A DNA stretch of 64,000 nucleotides from Alphaproteobacteria bacterium (GCA_018821435.1 JAHJME010000036.1:55069-119068); one strand, 5' to 3'; shown: positions 51,084 through 60,189, counted from the stretch's first letter. Notes: generated from the sequence alone by a model not told the origin. Numbers and translations: made by a program.

Positions 51084-52079
51084 ATGAGCGGCGAGCGGGA
51101 TCAGCAAAGACCGATGGAGGCGGCCGACGCGGCCGTCCATTGGTTCGCGCGCCTGCAGGACGAGGCGGTGACCGGCGACGATTGGCTGGCGTTCGAACAA
51201 TGGCTGGCGGCGGACCCGGCGCATGCGGCGGCTTATGAGCGGCTGGAAGGGCTGTGGGTCGATCTCGACGACCTGGGCGAGGGCGTCGCCGCCGCGATGG
51301 ATGCGCCGGTGTCGCTGGCGGCGCATCGCGCTGTGCGGGCGGGGCAGGGTCTCTCGCGCCGTGGCTGGCTGGCGGCGGGCGCGGGCCTCGCGGCCAGCAT
51401 CGCCGTCGGCGTCGGCGTGGCCAATTGGCCCATGACCCCCGTCGATACCTATGCCACCGCGCCGGGCCAGACCCGCCAGCTCACGCTGGCCGATGGCAGC
51501 AAGGTGTGGATGAACGCCGGGTCGCGTCTGGATGTGCGCTTCGAACGCCGAGCCCGTCGGGTCGAGATGGCCGAGGGCGAGGCCGCGTTCGATGTCACCC
51601 ACGATCCGCAGCGCCCGTTCCTGATCGCCACCGGCGACCGTGAGGTCCGGGTCGTGGGCACCGAGTTCAATCTCCGCCAGCGGGCGGACGACTTCGCCTT
51701 GACCGTACGTCGCGGGGTCGTCGAGGTTCGTCCGGACGGGGCGGCGGACGCGAAGCCCACGCGGGTGGCGGCCGGCCAGCAGTTGACCCACAAGCGCGGG
51801 ACGACGGTCGGGACCCTCAGTGCGACGACCCCTGACGCGGCTTTCGCCTGGACGCGTGGTCAGCTTGTCTACACCGATGCGACACTGAGCGAAGTCGCCG
51901 CGGACCTGTCCCGCAGCCTCGGGACGCCGGTCAGGGTGGCGGACGCCGCCACGGGCCGGATGCGGTTCACGGGCGTCCTGACGCTGGACGACAAGGATGT
52001 CGTGCTGCGGCGGCTGGAGGCCTTCGCCCCGGTCCGCGCCGAACGCGGGCCGACGGGCGTGACCCTGCGCCGACGCTGA
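51084..52079 (+). CDS. FecR-type anti-sigma regulator
   Basis: A 331-residue FecR protein. The N-terminal sigma-binding domain is AAVHWFARLQDEAVTGDDWL, then WLAADPAHAAAYERL. The transmembrane segment is WLAAGAGLAASIAVGVGVAN. The periplasmic FecR domain has LTLADGSKVWMNAGS, GEAAFDVTHDPQRPFLI and VRVVGTEFNL. The ATG at 51084 is chosen at the domain start, with GAGGA at 51069-51073. It lies 79 bp after the sigma gene. It completes the reversed receptor-sigma-FecR operon. Confidence 0.9.
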   Translation: MSGERDQQRPMEAADAAVHWFARLQDEAVTGDDWLAFEQWLAADPAHAAAYERLEGLWVDLDDLGEGVAAAMDAPVSLAAHRAVRAGQGLSRRGWLAAGAGLAASIAVGVGVANWPMTPVDTYATAPGQTRQLTLADGSKVWMNAGSRLDVRFERRARRVEMAEGEAAFDVTHDPQRPFLIATGDREVRVVGTEFNLRQRADDFALTVRRGVVEVRPDGAADAKPTRVAAGQQLTHKRGTTVGTLSATTPDAAFAWTRGQLVYTDATLSEVAADLSRSLGTPVRVADAATGRMRFTGVLTLDDKDVVLRRLEAFAPVRAERGPTGVTLRRR

Positions 52080-52151
52080 GAGTCGCCGCGCGAGACCCGC
52101 GCATTTTCCTCTGAGGCGCTCTCCGCGCGGCGGCGTCGTGGAGGTATGCGG

Positions 52152-53360
52152 ATGGGATTCCTCTTCAACCACGACCAGGTTCATCAGGTCGCGCACAGCC
52201 TGCCGATCGCCCTGGCGTTGGCCCGGGGCGGGACGGGCGCGGAGATCGTGGTCGCCACGACCAACCCCCGCCTGAGCGCCGAGGTAATCCGCCTGGGCGA
52301 GGGCCTGATCGGCCCGGCCATCCGCCTGGTGGAACTGGGCCTGAAGCGGCGGAGCAGCCGGCTGGCCAAGGGCGCGCTGGAGGCGATGGTCCCGGCTACC
52401 AAGCTGCTGATCTATGGCGACAACCTGGACTTCTTCCGCAGCCTCGACGTGCTGGTGGTCGCCGAAAAAACCTCCCTGATCCTCAAGACCCGCCACGGAC
52501 TGAAGGATCTGAAGATCGTCCACACCCGCCACGGGGCGGGTGATCGCGCCATCGGCTTCGACAAGGCCAGCGCCGGCTTCGATCACGTCCTGGTTTCCGG
52601 GCGAAAGATCCGCGACCGGCTGGTCGCCGAGGCGGGGGTCGATCCCGCCAGCATCTCCGTCGTGGGCTATCCCAAGTTCGACATGTCCGCGGGTCCCGGC
52701 CACGTGCGGCCGCTGATCGACGACGGGCGGCCGGTGGTGCTCTACAATCCCCACGTCTCGCCGCACCTGTCGTCGTGGTACGCGGCGGGCCGTCAGGTGC
52801 TGGACTGGTTCGTCGAGCACGACGACCACCACCTGATCTTCGCGCCACACGTGATGCTGTTCGAGCGGCCGTTCGTGCTGACGATCGACAAGCTGCGGGT
52901 GGATCGCCCCGGCCGGATCGAGGAGCGCTACCTGCGCGCGCCCAATATCCATATCGACCTGGGCAGCAGGGCCTCGACCACCATGGCCTACACCAATCGG
53001 GCCGATATCTACCTCGGGGACGCGTCGAGCCAGGTCTACGAGTTTCTGCTGAAACCCCGCCCTTGCGTGTTCCTGAATCCACACCGGCTTCCCTGGAAGG
53101 GCGACCCGAACTTCGCGCACTGGCAGGCGGGGCCGGTGATCGAAGACGTCGAAGAGCTGGGCGCGGCGCTGGCGCAGGCCCAGGCCAGCCACGCGACGAC
53201 GCACCGTCCCATCCAACAGGCGATGTTCGACGCCAGTTTCGACCTGACCGAGGAGCCCTCGGCGATCCGCGCGGCGCGTGCGGTGGCCGTCTTCGCGGGA
53301 CTGTCGGCGCCGGGCTTGGCTGCCCCGCCGCAGGATACCCGGCGCGTCGCCCATGGCTGA
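52152..53360 (+). CDS. CDP-glycerol glycerophosphotransferase-like GT-B protein
   Basis: A 402-residue cytoplasmic protein resembling the C-terminal catalytic region of CDP-glycerol:poly(glycerophosphate) glycerophosphotransferases and related GT-B enzymes. Landmarks are KIVHTRHGAGDRA, VLVSGRKIRDRL, VGYPKFDM, LYNPHVSPHLSSW, DLGSRASTTMAYTNRADIYL and GDASSQVYEFL. ATG 52152 is preferred over ATG 52146 because GGAGG at 52140-52144 then has normal spacing. The next gene (flippase) overlaps its end by 8 bp. It probably transfers a phosphoglycerol or sugar unit to a surface glycan; the exact reaction is uncertain. Confidence 0.7.
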   Translation: MGFLFNHDQVHQVAHSLPIALALARGGTGAEIVVATTNPRLSAEVIRLGEGLIGPAIRLVELGLKRRSSRLAKGALEAMVPATKLLIYGDNLDFFRSLDVLVVAEKTSLILKTRHGLKDLKIVHTRHGAGDRAIGFDKASAGFDHVLVSGRKIRDRLVAEAGVDPASISVVGYPKFDMSAGPGHVRPLIDDGRPVVLYNPHVSPHLSSWYAAGRQVLDWFVEHDDHHLIFAPHVMLFERPFVLTIDKLRVDRPGRIEERYLRAPNIHIDLGSRASTTMAYTNRADIYLGDASSQVYEFLLKPRPCVFLNPHRLPWKGDPNFAHWQAGPVIEDVEELGAALAQAQASHATTHRPIQQAMFDASFDLTEEPSAIRAARAVAVFAGLSAPGLAAPPQDTRRVAHG

Positions 53361-54687
53361 GGCGCCGGGGGGCGGGGTTGTCGGCCGCATCTATGGAAAT
53401 CTCGGACGCCTGCTGGGCGGCAAGGCGGCGGCGGGCCTCATCAGCCTGGCCTATATCGCCATCGCCGCCCGCGACCTGGGACCCGCCGACTACGGCGTGC
53501 TGATCCTGGTCCACACCTACGTGATGACCGTCGGCGGGATCATCGAGTTTCCCGGCTGGCACGCGGTGGTGCGCTATGGCGCCCAGGCGATGGAAGCCGG
53601 CGACCGGCCGCGGGTGACCCGGCTGCTGGTGTTCGCCGGGGTTGTTGAGATGACGGCCGGCGTGCTCGCGGTCGGGGCCGCCGCGTTGCTGGCGCCGTGG
53701 CTGGGGCCCAGACTGGGTTGGTCGCCCGCCGCCGTCGCCTTCGCGCTGCCCTACAGCCTGGCCGTGCTCGCCTCGATCCGGGCGACGCCAGCCGGCTATC
53801 TCCAGCTCATGGGCCGGTTCGACCTGCTGGGCGCGCACAATGTCGTCGCGCCACTGACGCGCCTGGCCGGGGCCGCGATCGCCATCTGGACGCACGCCGG
53901 CCTGCACGGCTTCCTGGTGGCGTGGCTGGTCGCCGCGCTGGCCGAATGGGCCGTCATGTGGGCGCTGGGCGCCTGGGTCGCATGGGGCCGGGTGGCGTGG
54001 GCCGACCTGTCGTCGGGCCTGAAGGGCGTGCCGGCGGAGAATCCCGGCCTGTGGCGCTTCATGTGGGGTGCGAACGCCGACGTCACCCTGTCCGAGTTCG
54101 CCGGCCGCGCCACGCCGCTGGCGGTGGGCTGGATCCTGGGGCCGGCCGCTGCGGGCCTCTACGCCGTGGCGCAACGGGCGACAGCGGTGATCTCGCAGCC
54201 GGCCCTGGTGCTGGGCCAGGCCGCCTATGCCGAGCTGGCCCGGCTGGCCGCCGCGGGCCATCGCGGCGCACGCATTCGCGCCGCCCTCGGTCCGGCGATC
54301 GGCATCGCGGTGCTGGCGGCGGTTCCGGTCTGTGTCGTCATCGCGATGTTCGGTCCCCGGATCGCGACCGCCATCGCCGGGCCGGCGTTTGCCGGCGCGG
54401 CCGGGGTGATGCTCTGGCTGATGCTGGCGCGCGCGATCCTGCTCGCCGCCCCGCCGCTCAGCGCGGCGCTGACCGCCCTGGGACGGCCTGGCTTATCGGT
54501 GCGGGCCAACCTGATCAGTGGCGTGGGCCTTCTGGTGTTGTTGCCTCCGTTGCTGAGCGGTCTGGGCCTGGCGGGCGCGGGCTGCCATGCCATCGTTCAG
54601 GCTGTCGTCGGCGTCAGCCTGTTGACCGTCGCCGTGCGGGACGAGACCCGGGTCGCCGACCCCCGGATCGCGGAGGCGCGCGCCTGA
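53353..54687 (+). CDS. Wzx-like polysaccharide flippase (MATE/MVF superfamily)
   Basis: A 444-residue inner-membrane protein with about 12 hydrophobic segments. Its N-terminus (LGGKAAAGLISLAYIAIAAR, then DLGPADYGVLILVHTYV) is typical of O-antigen/capsule repeat-unit flippases. ATG 53353 overlaps the preceding gene, and its stop overlaps the glycosyltransferase start (TGATG at 54685-54689). It presumably moves an undecaprenyl-linked oligosaccharide or glycolipid across the inner membrane. Confidence 0.85.
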   Translation: MAEAPGGGVVGRIYGNLGRLLGGKAAAGLISLAYIAIAARDLGPADYGVLILVHTYVMTVGGIIEFPGWHAVVRYGAQAMEAGDRPRVTRLLVFAGVVEMTAGVLAVGAAALLAPWLGPRLGWSPAAVAFALPYSLAVLASIRATPAGYLQLMGRFDLLGAHNVVAPLTRLAGAAIAIWTHAGLHGFLVAWLVAALAEWAVMWALGAWVAWGRVAWADLSSGLKGVPAENPGLWRFMWGANADVTLSEFAGRATPLAVGWILGPAAAGLYAVAQRATAVISQPALVLGQAAYAELARLAAAGHRGARIRAALGPAIGIAVLAAVPVCVVIAMFGPRIATAIAGPAFAGAAGVMLWLMLARAILLAAPPLSAALTALGRPGLSVRANLISGVGLLVLLPPLLSGLGLAGAGCHAIVQAVVGVSLLTVAVRDETRVADPRIAEARA

Positions 54688-55835
54688 TGCGGATCGCCTA
54701 TGTCATCAATTCGGTCGAGGGCGGCGGCGCGGCGCTGCCGGTTCCAGCGGTGGCCAGGGTGCTGCAAGGTTGTGGCGCGGAGGTGGAGATCTACGCCCTG
54801 ACCCGCCGCGACGGTCGCGCGATCGCCGCGATGGAGGCGGCCGGACTGCACGTCCACGTGCGAGCCGGTGGCGAGAAGGACCATCTGGAAGCCTTCCGCT
54901 GGCTCGAGGCCCGGATGGCGCAGGCGCGGCCGGACCTGATCTGGACCTCGCTGACGCGGGCCACGCTGCTGGGCCAGCAGGTGGGTCGGCGCCTGCGGAT
55001 CCCGGTGGTCAGCTGGCAGCACGCGGCCTTCCTCAAACCGGCGAACCGCATTCTGCTTCGCGCCTTCCAGCACCTGTCGGCGCTCTGGATCGCCGACTCC
55101 CACAGCGTCGCGGCGCTCACCCGCCAGCGGCTGGCCGTGCCGTCGGAGCGGCTGACCACCTGGGCCCTGTTCGCGGCCGAACCGGACGCCCCCCAGGCCA
55201 CGCCCTGGCGACCGGGCGAGACGTTGAAGCTGGGCGCGCTGGGCCGGCTGCACCCCGTGAAGGGCCATGATGTCCTGATCGCCGCCCTCGCACGGTTGCG
55301 GGCGCAAGGGTTCCGGCCGCATGCGCCGTTCGAGGTCCGCATCGCGGGGGAGGGCGCGGAACGCGGCGCCCTGGAAGCTTCGCTGGCGGCGGCGGGCCTC
55401 GACAATGTGCGGCTGACCGGCTTCGAGCCCCGGCCCCAGGAGTTCCTCGCCGACCTTCACCTGTTTCTCCAGCCGTCGCGGTCCGAGGGCCTTTGCATCG
55501 CGGTCCACGAGGCCATGCAGGCCGGCCTGCCCACCCTTGTCTCCGCGGTTGGCGAGTTGCCCTACAGCGTGCGCGACGGCGAGACGGGCCTAGTCGTGCC
55601 GCCGGACGACGCGGACGCGCTGGCGCAGGCGTTGAGCTGGCTCCTCTCCCACCCGGAAAGGCTGGCCGACATGGGTGCGGCGGCGCGGGCGCGGGTGCTG
55701 GACCGGTTCGGCGGCGCCTCGTTCGTGCAGACCGGCGCGGAGATCATGGCCCGCCTGCCGGTCAGGCCCGCCAGCGACCCAGCAACCGACCCAGGTCGAT
55801 CGCGAGCCCGCCAGGCGAGCGGTCTATCCGCTTGA
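54687..55835 (+). CDS. Glycosyltransferase family 4-like
   Basis: A 382-residue GT-B glycosyltransferase. The N-terminal domain starts MRIAYVINSVEGGGA. The C-terminal donor-binding domain has LGRLHPVKGHDVLI, LTGFEPRPQEFLADLHLFLQPSRSEGLCIAVHEAMQAGLPTLVS (the EX7E-type motif), and GETGLVVPPDDADAL. It is coupled to the flippase gene. Its last 74 bp overlap the 3' end of the convergent gene at 55762-56709, which is unusual. It adds a sugar to the surface glycan; donor and acceptor are unknown. Confidence 0.88.
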   Translation: MRIAYVINSVEGGGAALPVPAVARVLQGCGAEVEIYALTRRDGRAIAAMEAAGLHVHVRAGGEKDHLEAFRWLEARMAQARPDLIWTSLTRATLLGQQVGRRLRIPVVSWQHAAFLKPANRILLRAFQHLSALWIADSHSVAALTRQRLAVPSERLTTWALFAAEPDAPQATPWRPGETLKLGALGRLHPVKGHDVLIAALARLRAQGFRPHAPFEVRIAGEGAERGALEASLAAAGLDNVRLTGFEPRPQEFLADLHLFLQPSRSEGLCIAVHEAMQAGLPTLVSAVGELPYSVRDGETGLVVPPDDADALAQALSWLLSHPERLADMGAAARARVLDRFGGASFVQTGAEIMARLPVRPASDPATDPGRSRARQASGLSA

Positions 55836-56709
55836 CGTCGATCAGGGTGAGGTCCCCACACGCCGACAGGGTGTGCAGCCCGTCCGCATAGATCCCGACC
55901 GTCGCAGGCGGCGCTAGCGCCGGTCCCGCCTCGCCCACGAAGCGGTCCGGCATCAGCTCGTGAATCCGCAGCAGCCGGATCGCGCCGCCATAGGTCGCGG
56001 TGCAGTCCTGAACCGGCAAGGTGAGCACGCCATCGTCGAGAAACGGCGTGCCGCCCGGCCGACTGCTGGCCCGGTCGGTTCGCACCGGATTGCCGGGATG
56101 GACCCGCCAGGGGCCGGTCAGCGCTTCCGCGTGGGCCAGGTGCAAGCGGCCCTGCTTCTGGACCTGCGACCCGGACGGCGAATAGGCCAGCCACCAGAGG
56201 CCGCCATGCCGGAAGGGCGTGGCGTCCACCGCCGGGGTGTCGAGGTCCAGCCGCGCGGCGGGCTCCCAGCGATCCGGGAACGCCGCCGCACGATAGAGGG
56301 TTACCGCGCCGGATCGATGCGCCTCCGGCATCATCCAGGTCTCGCCGTCCGCCTCAAGCACGAACGGGTAGGAGAGGTGCCACGGCTCGCGCAACACGGT
56401 CTCGCGCGACAGCAGCGTCAAGCCGGCGTCGAACGTCAGGACGTCGATGACGCCGTGCCGGGTGCGATAGTCGTAGGCCTCGGCGAAGACGTGCAGCCGG
56501 CCATCCCGCCATATCCCGAACGGATCGGCGAGGAAGGTGAAGGGCGGCTCTTCGGCCAGCCACCGCACCGGCGCCTGGGCCAGACCCCGCGCCGTCGCCA
56601 GGGCCGCGATCGGCGCCTCGACAATTCCGATCCGCCAGATGTCCGAACGCCGCGGCATGTTCCGACGTAGCGGAGCCTCGTCGTCGCGGCAATCGCGCAG
56701 GTCTTTCAC
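55762..56709 (-). CDS. GINT1-N/GH43-like five-bladed beta-propeller protein
   Basis: A 315-residue protein resembling the N-terminal domain of glucosamine inositolphosphorylceramide transferase and GH43/62-like propellers. Marks are WRIGIVEAP, FTFLADPFGIWRDGRLHVFAEA, LSYPFVLEADGETWMMPEA and VDATPFRHGGLWWLAYS, with ADPF and the SYPF/PEA blocks most telling. Bacterial members occur in glycan or glycolipid clusters, and their activity is not established. It starts at GTG 56709 or ATG 56658. It runs against the glycan operon, overlaps the glycosyltransferase gene by 74 bp, and is divergent from the HAD-phosphatase operon. Confidence 0.7.
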   Translation of the reverse strand: MKDLRDCRDDEAPLRRNMPRRSDIWRIGIVEAPIAALATARGLAQAPVRWLAEEPPFTFLADPFGIWRDGRLHVFAEAYDYRTRHGVIDVLTFDAGLTLLSRETVLREPWHLSYPFVLEADGETWMMPEAHRSGAVTLYRAAAFPDRWEPAARLDLDTPAVDATPFRHGGLWWLAYSPSGSQVQKQGRLHLAHAEALTGPWRVHPGNPVRTDRASSRPGGTPFLDDGVLTLPVQDCTATYGGAIRLLRIHELMPDRFVGEAGPALAPPATVGIYADGLHTLSACGDLTLIDVKRIDRSPGGLAIDLGRLLGRWRA

Positions 56710-56799
56710 GCGCCGATGAGGCGCTCCGCGGACCGTGGCGTCATCTGATCAAGGCGGAGGTTTCCGCCGCCCAGTCGCCGGGGGGCGCTCGGGAGTCCG

Positions 56800-57474
56800 A
56801 TGCACGTCATCTGTGATTTCGACGGTACCATTTCGCGCGGAGACACGACCGATCTTGTCCTCGGGCGCCTGGCCGATCCGGCCTGGCGCGCCATCGAGGA
56901 CGACTGGGTCGCCGGCCGGATCACCGCCGCCGCCTGCATGCGCGCTCAGATCGCCCTGATCGCAGGCTCGGACGCCGACCTCGACGCGCTGCTGGACACC
57001 GTCGAACTGGACCCTGGCTTCGTCAGCTTCGTCGCCTGGTGTGGCGCGCGCAGCCTGCCGATCAGCATCGTCAGCGATGGGGTCGACCGCTTTATCTTCC
57101 GCATCCTGGAGCGCCATGGGCTGGCGCACCTGCCGGTGTTCGCCAACCGCCTGGCGGGCCAGCCGGGCGCGCGGCGGCTGGAACAGCCCTGGGCCCGCGA
57201 GGGCTGCGCGGCGGGCTCCGGCGTCTGCAAATGCGCCCTGGCCGGCGCCTGGTCCGAGCCGAAGTGGCCGATGGTCGTGTACGTGGGCGACGGCCGTTCG
57301 GACTTCTGCGTCTCGGCCCGCGCCGACCTGCTCTTCGCCAAGGCGGCGCTGGCCGACTACGCGGCCGCCCGCGCCCAGCCCTTCATCCCGTTCGAGACCT
57401 TCCACGACGTGACGCACGCCCTCGAACGGCGGCTGAGCAAGCTCGCCGCCGCCGGCCGCATCGCCCCGCTCTGA
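56800..57474 (+). CDS. MtnX-like HAD-IB family phosphatase
   Basis: A 224-residue haloacid-dehalogenase phosphatase. Motif I is CDFDGTIS (D6, D8), motif II is ISIVSDGVD, and motif IV is VVYVGDGRSDFC. The block SGVCKCALAG and the overall length match the MtnX-like group related to phosphoserine and 2-hydroxy-3-keto-5-methylthiopentenyl-1-phosphate phosphatases. GGGAG at 56791-56795 precedes ATG 56800. It opens a run of nine closely spaced genes, and the aminotransferase follows after 17 bp. A dephosphorylation step in that pathway is likely; methionine salvage is unlikely without the other salvage genes. Confidence 0.85.
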   Translation: MHVICDFDGTISRGDTTDLVLGRLADPAWRAIEDDWVAGRITAAACMRAQIALIAGSDADLDALLDTVELDPGFVSFVAWCGARSLPISIVSDGVDRFIFRILERHGLAHLPVFANRLAGQPGARRLEQPWAREGCAAGSGVCKCALAGAWSEPKWPMVVYVGDGRSDFCVSARADLLFAKAALADYAAARAQPFIPFETFHDVTHALERRLSKLAAAGRIAPL

Positions 57475-57491
57475 ATCCCCAGGAGTTCCTC

Positions 57492-58883
57492 ATGTACGAC
57501 GCACCCGCCCAAGCCACGGAAGCCGAACTGCGCGCCCTCGAGGCCGCGTACTGTTCGTGGGGCGACACGGTCCATTATCTCGAGCATCCGAAGTTCTTCG
57601 ACACCTGCGAGGGCTCGTACATGTACGACGCCGAGGGGCGGGCGTTCCTGGACCTGCAGATGTGGTACTCGGCGGTCAACTTCGGCTACCGCAATCCGCG
57701 CCTGAACGCGGTCGCGCACCGCCAGCTCGACACCCTGCCGCAGGTCGCCTCGCAATATCTGCACCGCGAGAAGGTCGAGCTGGCCGCCACCATCGCCCGC
57801 GACATGGAAGCGAAGTTCGGTTCGAAAGGCCGGGTCCACTTCAACGTCGGCGGGGCCCAGGCGGTCGAAGATTCGTTGAAGATCGTCCGGAACGCGTCGG
57901 GCGGCAAAAGCCTGATGTTCGCCTTCGAGGGCGGCTATCACGGCCGCACCCTGGGCGCCTCGGCGATCACCTCGTCCTACCGCTATCGCCGCCGCTACGG
58001 CCACTTCGGCGACCGGGCCCAGTTCATCGAGTTCCCGTACCATTTCCGCGGCCCCCGGGGCATGAGCAAGGAGGAGTACGGCGAGGCCTGCGTGGCCAAG
58101 TTCGCCCGGCTGTTCGAGACCGAATACAACGGCGTGCTCGACACCAAGACCGGCCAGGCGGAGTTTGCCGCCTTCTATGTCGAGCCGATCCAGGGCACCG
58201 GCGGCTACGTCATCCCCCCGCCGAATTTCTTCACCGGAATCAAGAAGGTGCTGGATCAGCACGGCATCCTGATGGTGGTCGATGAGATCCAGATGGGGAT
58301 GTATCGAACCGGCAAGCTGTGGTCGATCGAGCACTTCGGCGTCACGCCCGACGTGCTGGTGTTCGGCAAGGCGCTGACCAACGGCCTGAACCCACTGTCC
58401 GGCCTGTGGGCGCGGGAAGAGCTGATCAACCCGACCGTCTTCCCGCCGGGCTCCACCCACTCGACCTTCAACGCCAATCCCATGGGCACGGCGGTGGCGC
58501 TGGAGACCCTGCGCATGTGCGCCGAGCTCGACTACGGCCGCACGGTCGCCGAGAAGGGCGCCTACTTCCTGGACGGCCTGAAGGCGCTGCAGATGCGCTG
58601 GCCGCAGATCGGCGACGTGGACGGCCTGGGCCTCGCGCTGCGCTGCGAGATCTGCGAGGCCGACGGCTACACCCCGAACAAAAAGCTCCTGGACCGCATG
58701 GAGGAGGAGGCGATGCGGGGCGATCTGGAGGCCGGCGGTCGCCGGATGGGCCTGATCCTCGACGTCGGCGGCTACCACAAGAACGTCATCACCCTGGCCC
58801 CGTCTCTGGAGATCACCTTCGAGGAGATCGACCTGGCGCTGGAGCTGCTCGACAACCTGCTGCGCCGCTGCACGGCCGCCTGA
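57492..58883 (+). CDS. Class III PLP-dependent aminotransferase
   Basis: A 463-residue aminotransferase of the acetylornithine/4-aminobutyrate class. The PLP-phosphate region is NVGGAQAVEDSLKIVRNASG, the aspartate is in VVDEIQMGMYRTGK, and the PLP lysine is in VFGKALTNGLNPLSG (about K293). Its N-terminus EAAYCSWGDTVHYLEHPKFF is distinctive of a subgroup whose function I cannot name. AGGAG at 57481-57485 precedes the ATG. It probably installs or removes an omega-amino group, perhaps on a diamine or amino acid that the arginase-like neighbour also handles. Confidence 0.9.
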   Translation: MYDAPAQATEAELRALEAAYCSWGDTVHYLEHPKFFDTCEGSYMYDAEGRAFLDLQMWYSAVNFGYRNPRLNAVAHRQLDTLPQVASQYLHREKVELAATIARDMEAKFGSKGRVHFNVGGAQAVEDSLKIVRNASGGKSLMFAFEGGYHGRTLGASAITSSYRYRRRYGHFGDRAQFIEFPYHFRGPRGMSKEEYGEACVAKFARLFETEYNGVLDTKTGQAEFAAFYVEPIQGTGGYVIPPPNFFTGIKKVLDQHGILMVVDEIQMGMYRTGKLWSIEHFGVTPDVLVFGKALTNGLNPLSGLWAREELINPTVFPPGSTHSTFNANPMGTAVALETLRMCAELDYGRTVAEKGAYFLDGLKALQMRWPQIGDVDGLGLALRCEICEADGYTPNKKLLDRMEEEAMRGDLEAGGRRMGLILDVGGYHKNVITLAPSLEITFEEIDLALELLDNLLRRCTAA

Positions 58884-58894
58884 GGATCACGTCG

Positions 58895-59815
58895 GTGCGC
58901 GCCGCGCTCCTGCATCTGGACGACGCGCTGACGGGCCAGTCCCGGCTGCGCGAGGCGGTGCGCGCCGGCGGCGGCGCGACGCTGGACAGCCGCGGCCTGG
59001 GTCCCGAGCTTCGGCTCTGGAGCCGGCCCGCGGGCCTGCGGCGCCTGCGCGACCAGCTGGCCGCCTTTCTGCCGGCGGAGGCCGGCGCGGCGCTGGTGTT
59101 CTCGGGGTCGGGCGATTTCCACCATGTGACTCCGCTGCTGCTCGGTCGCGCGCTGTCCGCGCACGGCGATCCGCCGGTGACGGTGCTGCACTTCGACAAC
59201 CATCCGGACTGGGTGAAGTTCGGTCCCGGCGCCCACTGTGGATCGTGGGTGGGGCAGGTGGCGCGCATGGACCGGGTGGCCCGCGTGGTGACCGTGGGTG
59301 TGTGCAGCTCCGACATCCAGGCCCCGGCCGCGAAGGGCGCCGACCTTCGGATCGTCGAGGACGGCAAGGTCGAGCTCTACGCCTATCATGCCGAGGCCAC
59401 GCCCGACGCGGTGACCGTCTGCGGCCGGCGCTGGCCGACCATCGAGGCGATGGGAGAGGCGGCCTTCGCCGACTTCCTGCCCACCCGCATCGCCACCGAG
59501 GCGGTCTACATCACCATCGACAAGGACGTGCTGCGGCCCGCGGACGCCGGCACCAACTGGGATCAGGGCCGGATGAGCCTCGGGTTCCTGAAGACGCTGA
59601 TCGCCAGCGCTCTCCAGAGTCGCCGGCTGATCGGGGCGGATGTGGTCGGCGACTGGTCTGCGGCCAGCTATGGCGGCGGGCTGCTGCCGTCGATGCTGAA
59701 GCGGGCGGAGGCGGCGCTGGACCAGCCCTGGCGCGCGCCCGCGCCGGCCATCCTGGCGGGCAACGAGGCGGTGAACCTGGCGCTGCTCGACCAGATCCTG
59801 GCGGTGGCCCGGTGA
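58895..59815 (+). CDS. Arginase/ureohydrolase-fold protein
   Basis: A 306-residue protein with the metal-binding pattern of the arginase superfamily. H76 lies in SGSGDFHHVTPLLL, D101, H103 and D105 in HFDNHPDW, and D209 and D211 in ITIDKDVL; TNWDQG follows. The first motif differs from canonical arginase (GGDHS), so the substrate is likely different. GTG 58895 is used, with GAGGA at 58882-58886. Its stop overlaps the next start. It could hydrolyse a guanidino or amide group of a pathway intermediate. Arginine hydrolysis itself is not supported. Confidence 0.75.
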   Translation: MRAALLHLDDALTGQSRLREAVRAGGGATLDSRGLGPELRLWSRPAGLRRLRDQLAAFLPAEAGAALVFSGSGDFHHVTPLLLGRALSAHGDPPVTVLHFDNHPDWVKFGPGAHCGSWVGQVARMDRVARVVTVGVCSSDIQAPAAKGADLRIVEDGKVELYAYHAEATPDAVTVCGRRWPTIEAMGEAAFADFLPTRIATEAVYITIDKDVLRPADAGTNWDQGRMSLGFLKTLIASALQSRRLIGADVVGDWSAASYGGGLLPSMLKRAEAALDQPWRAPAPAILAGNEAVNLALLDQILAVAR

Positions 59816-60183
59816 GCGAGAGCCTGAGCCCCTGGACCTATGGCCTGCTGCTGTTTTGCGTCCTGACCGACATCGGCCGCGAACTCAATTTCAAGGCGGC
59901 GACGATGCGCGCCGACCGCGCCAACTACGTCGTCGCCCTGCTGATCCATCCCTTTCTCTGGATGGGGATCGTGTTCTGGGCGGTCGAGGGCGTGGCCTGG
60001 TTGCTGGTGCTGGAGCACACGCCGCTGGCCATCGCCTTTCCGATCATGGCGCTGACCTACGCCGGCACGCCGTTGGCCGCGGGCCTGGTGCTGGGCGAGC
60101 AACTGAACCGTGGCCAGCGGATGGGCGCGGGCCTGGTCGCCATGGGCGTCGCCATCGTCTCCCTCTCCGATCTGAAAGGCTGA
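59812..60183 (+). CDS. Half-size EamA/SMR-type membrane protein
   Basis: A 123-residue protein with four predicted membrane segments, the size of small multidrug resistance proteins and of the ArnE/ArnF flippase subunits. The C-terminal part PIMALTYAGTPLAAGLVLGE is a typical EamA repeat end. It starts at GTG 59812, overlapping the arginase-like stop. A second protein of the same type is encoded at 62119-62541 in the same operon, so the two may form a heterodimer that flips a lipid-linked intermediate. Confidence 0.75.
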   Translation: MSESLSPWTYGLLLFCVLTDIGRELNFKAATMRADRANYVVALLIHPFLWMGIVFWAVEGVAWLLVLEHTPLAIAFPIMALTYAGTPLAAGLVLGEQLNRGQRMGAGLVAMGVAIVSLSDLKG

Positions 60184-60189
60184 AGTCCG

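Noticed and set aside
52084..52132. CGCCGCGCG / CGCGCGGCG inverted repeat after the second FecR gene
   Set aside because: The loop is about 31 bases and no U-tract follows; in this base composition such GC arms are expected by chance.
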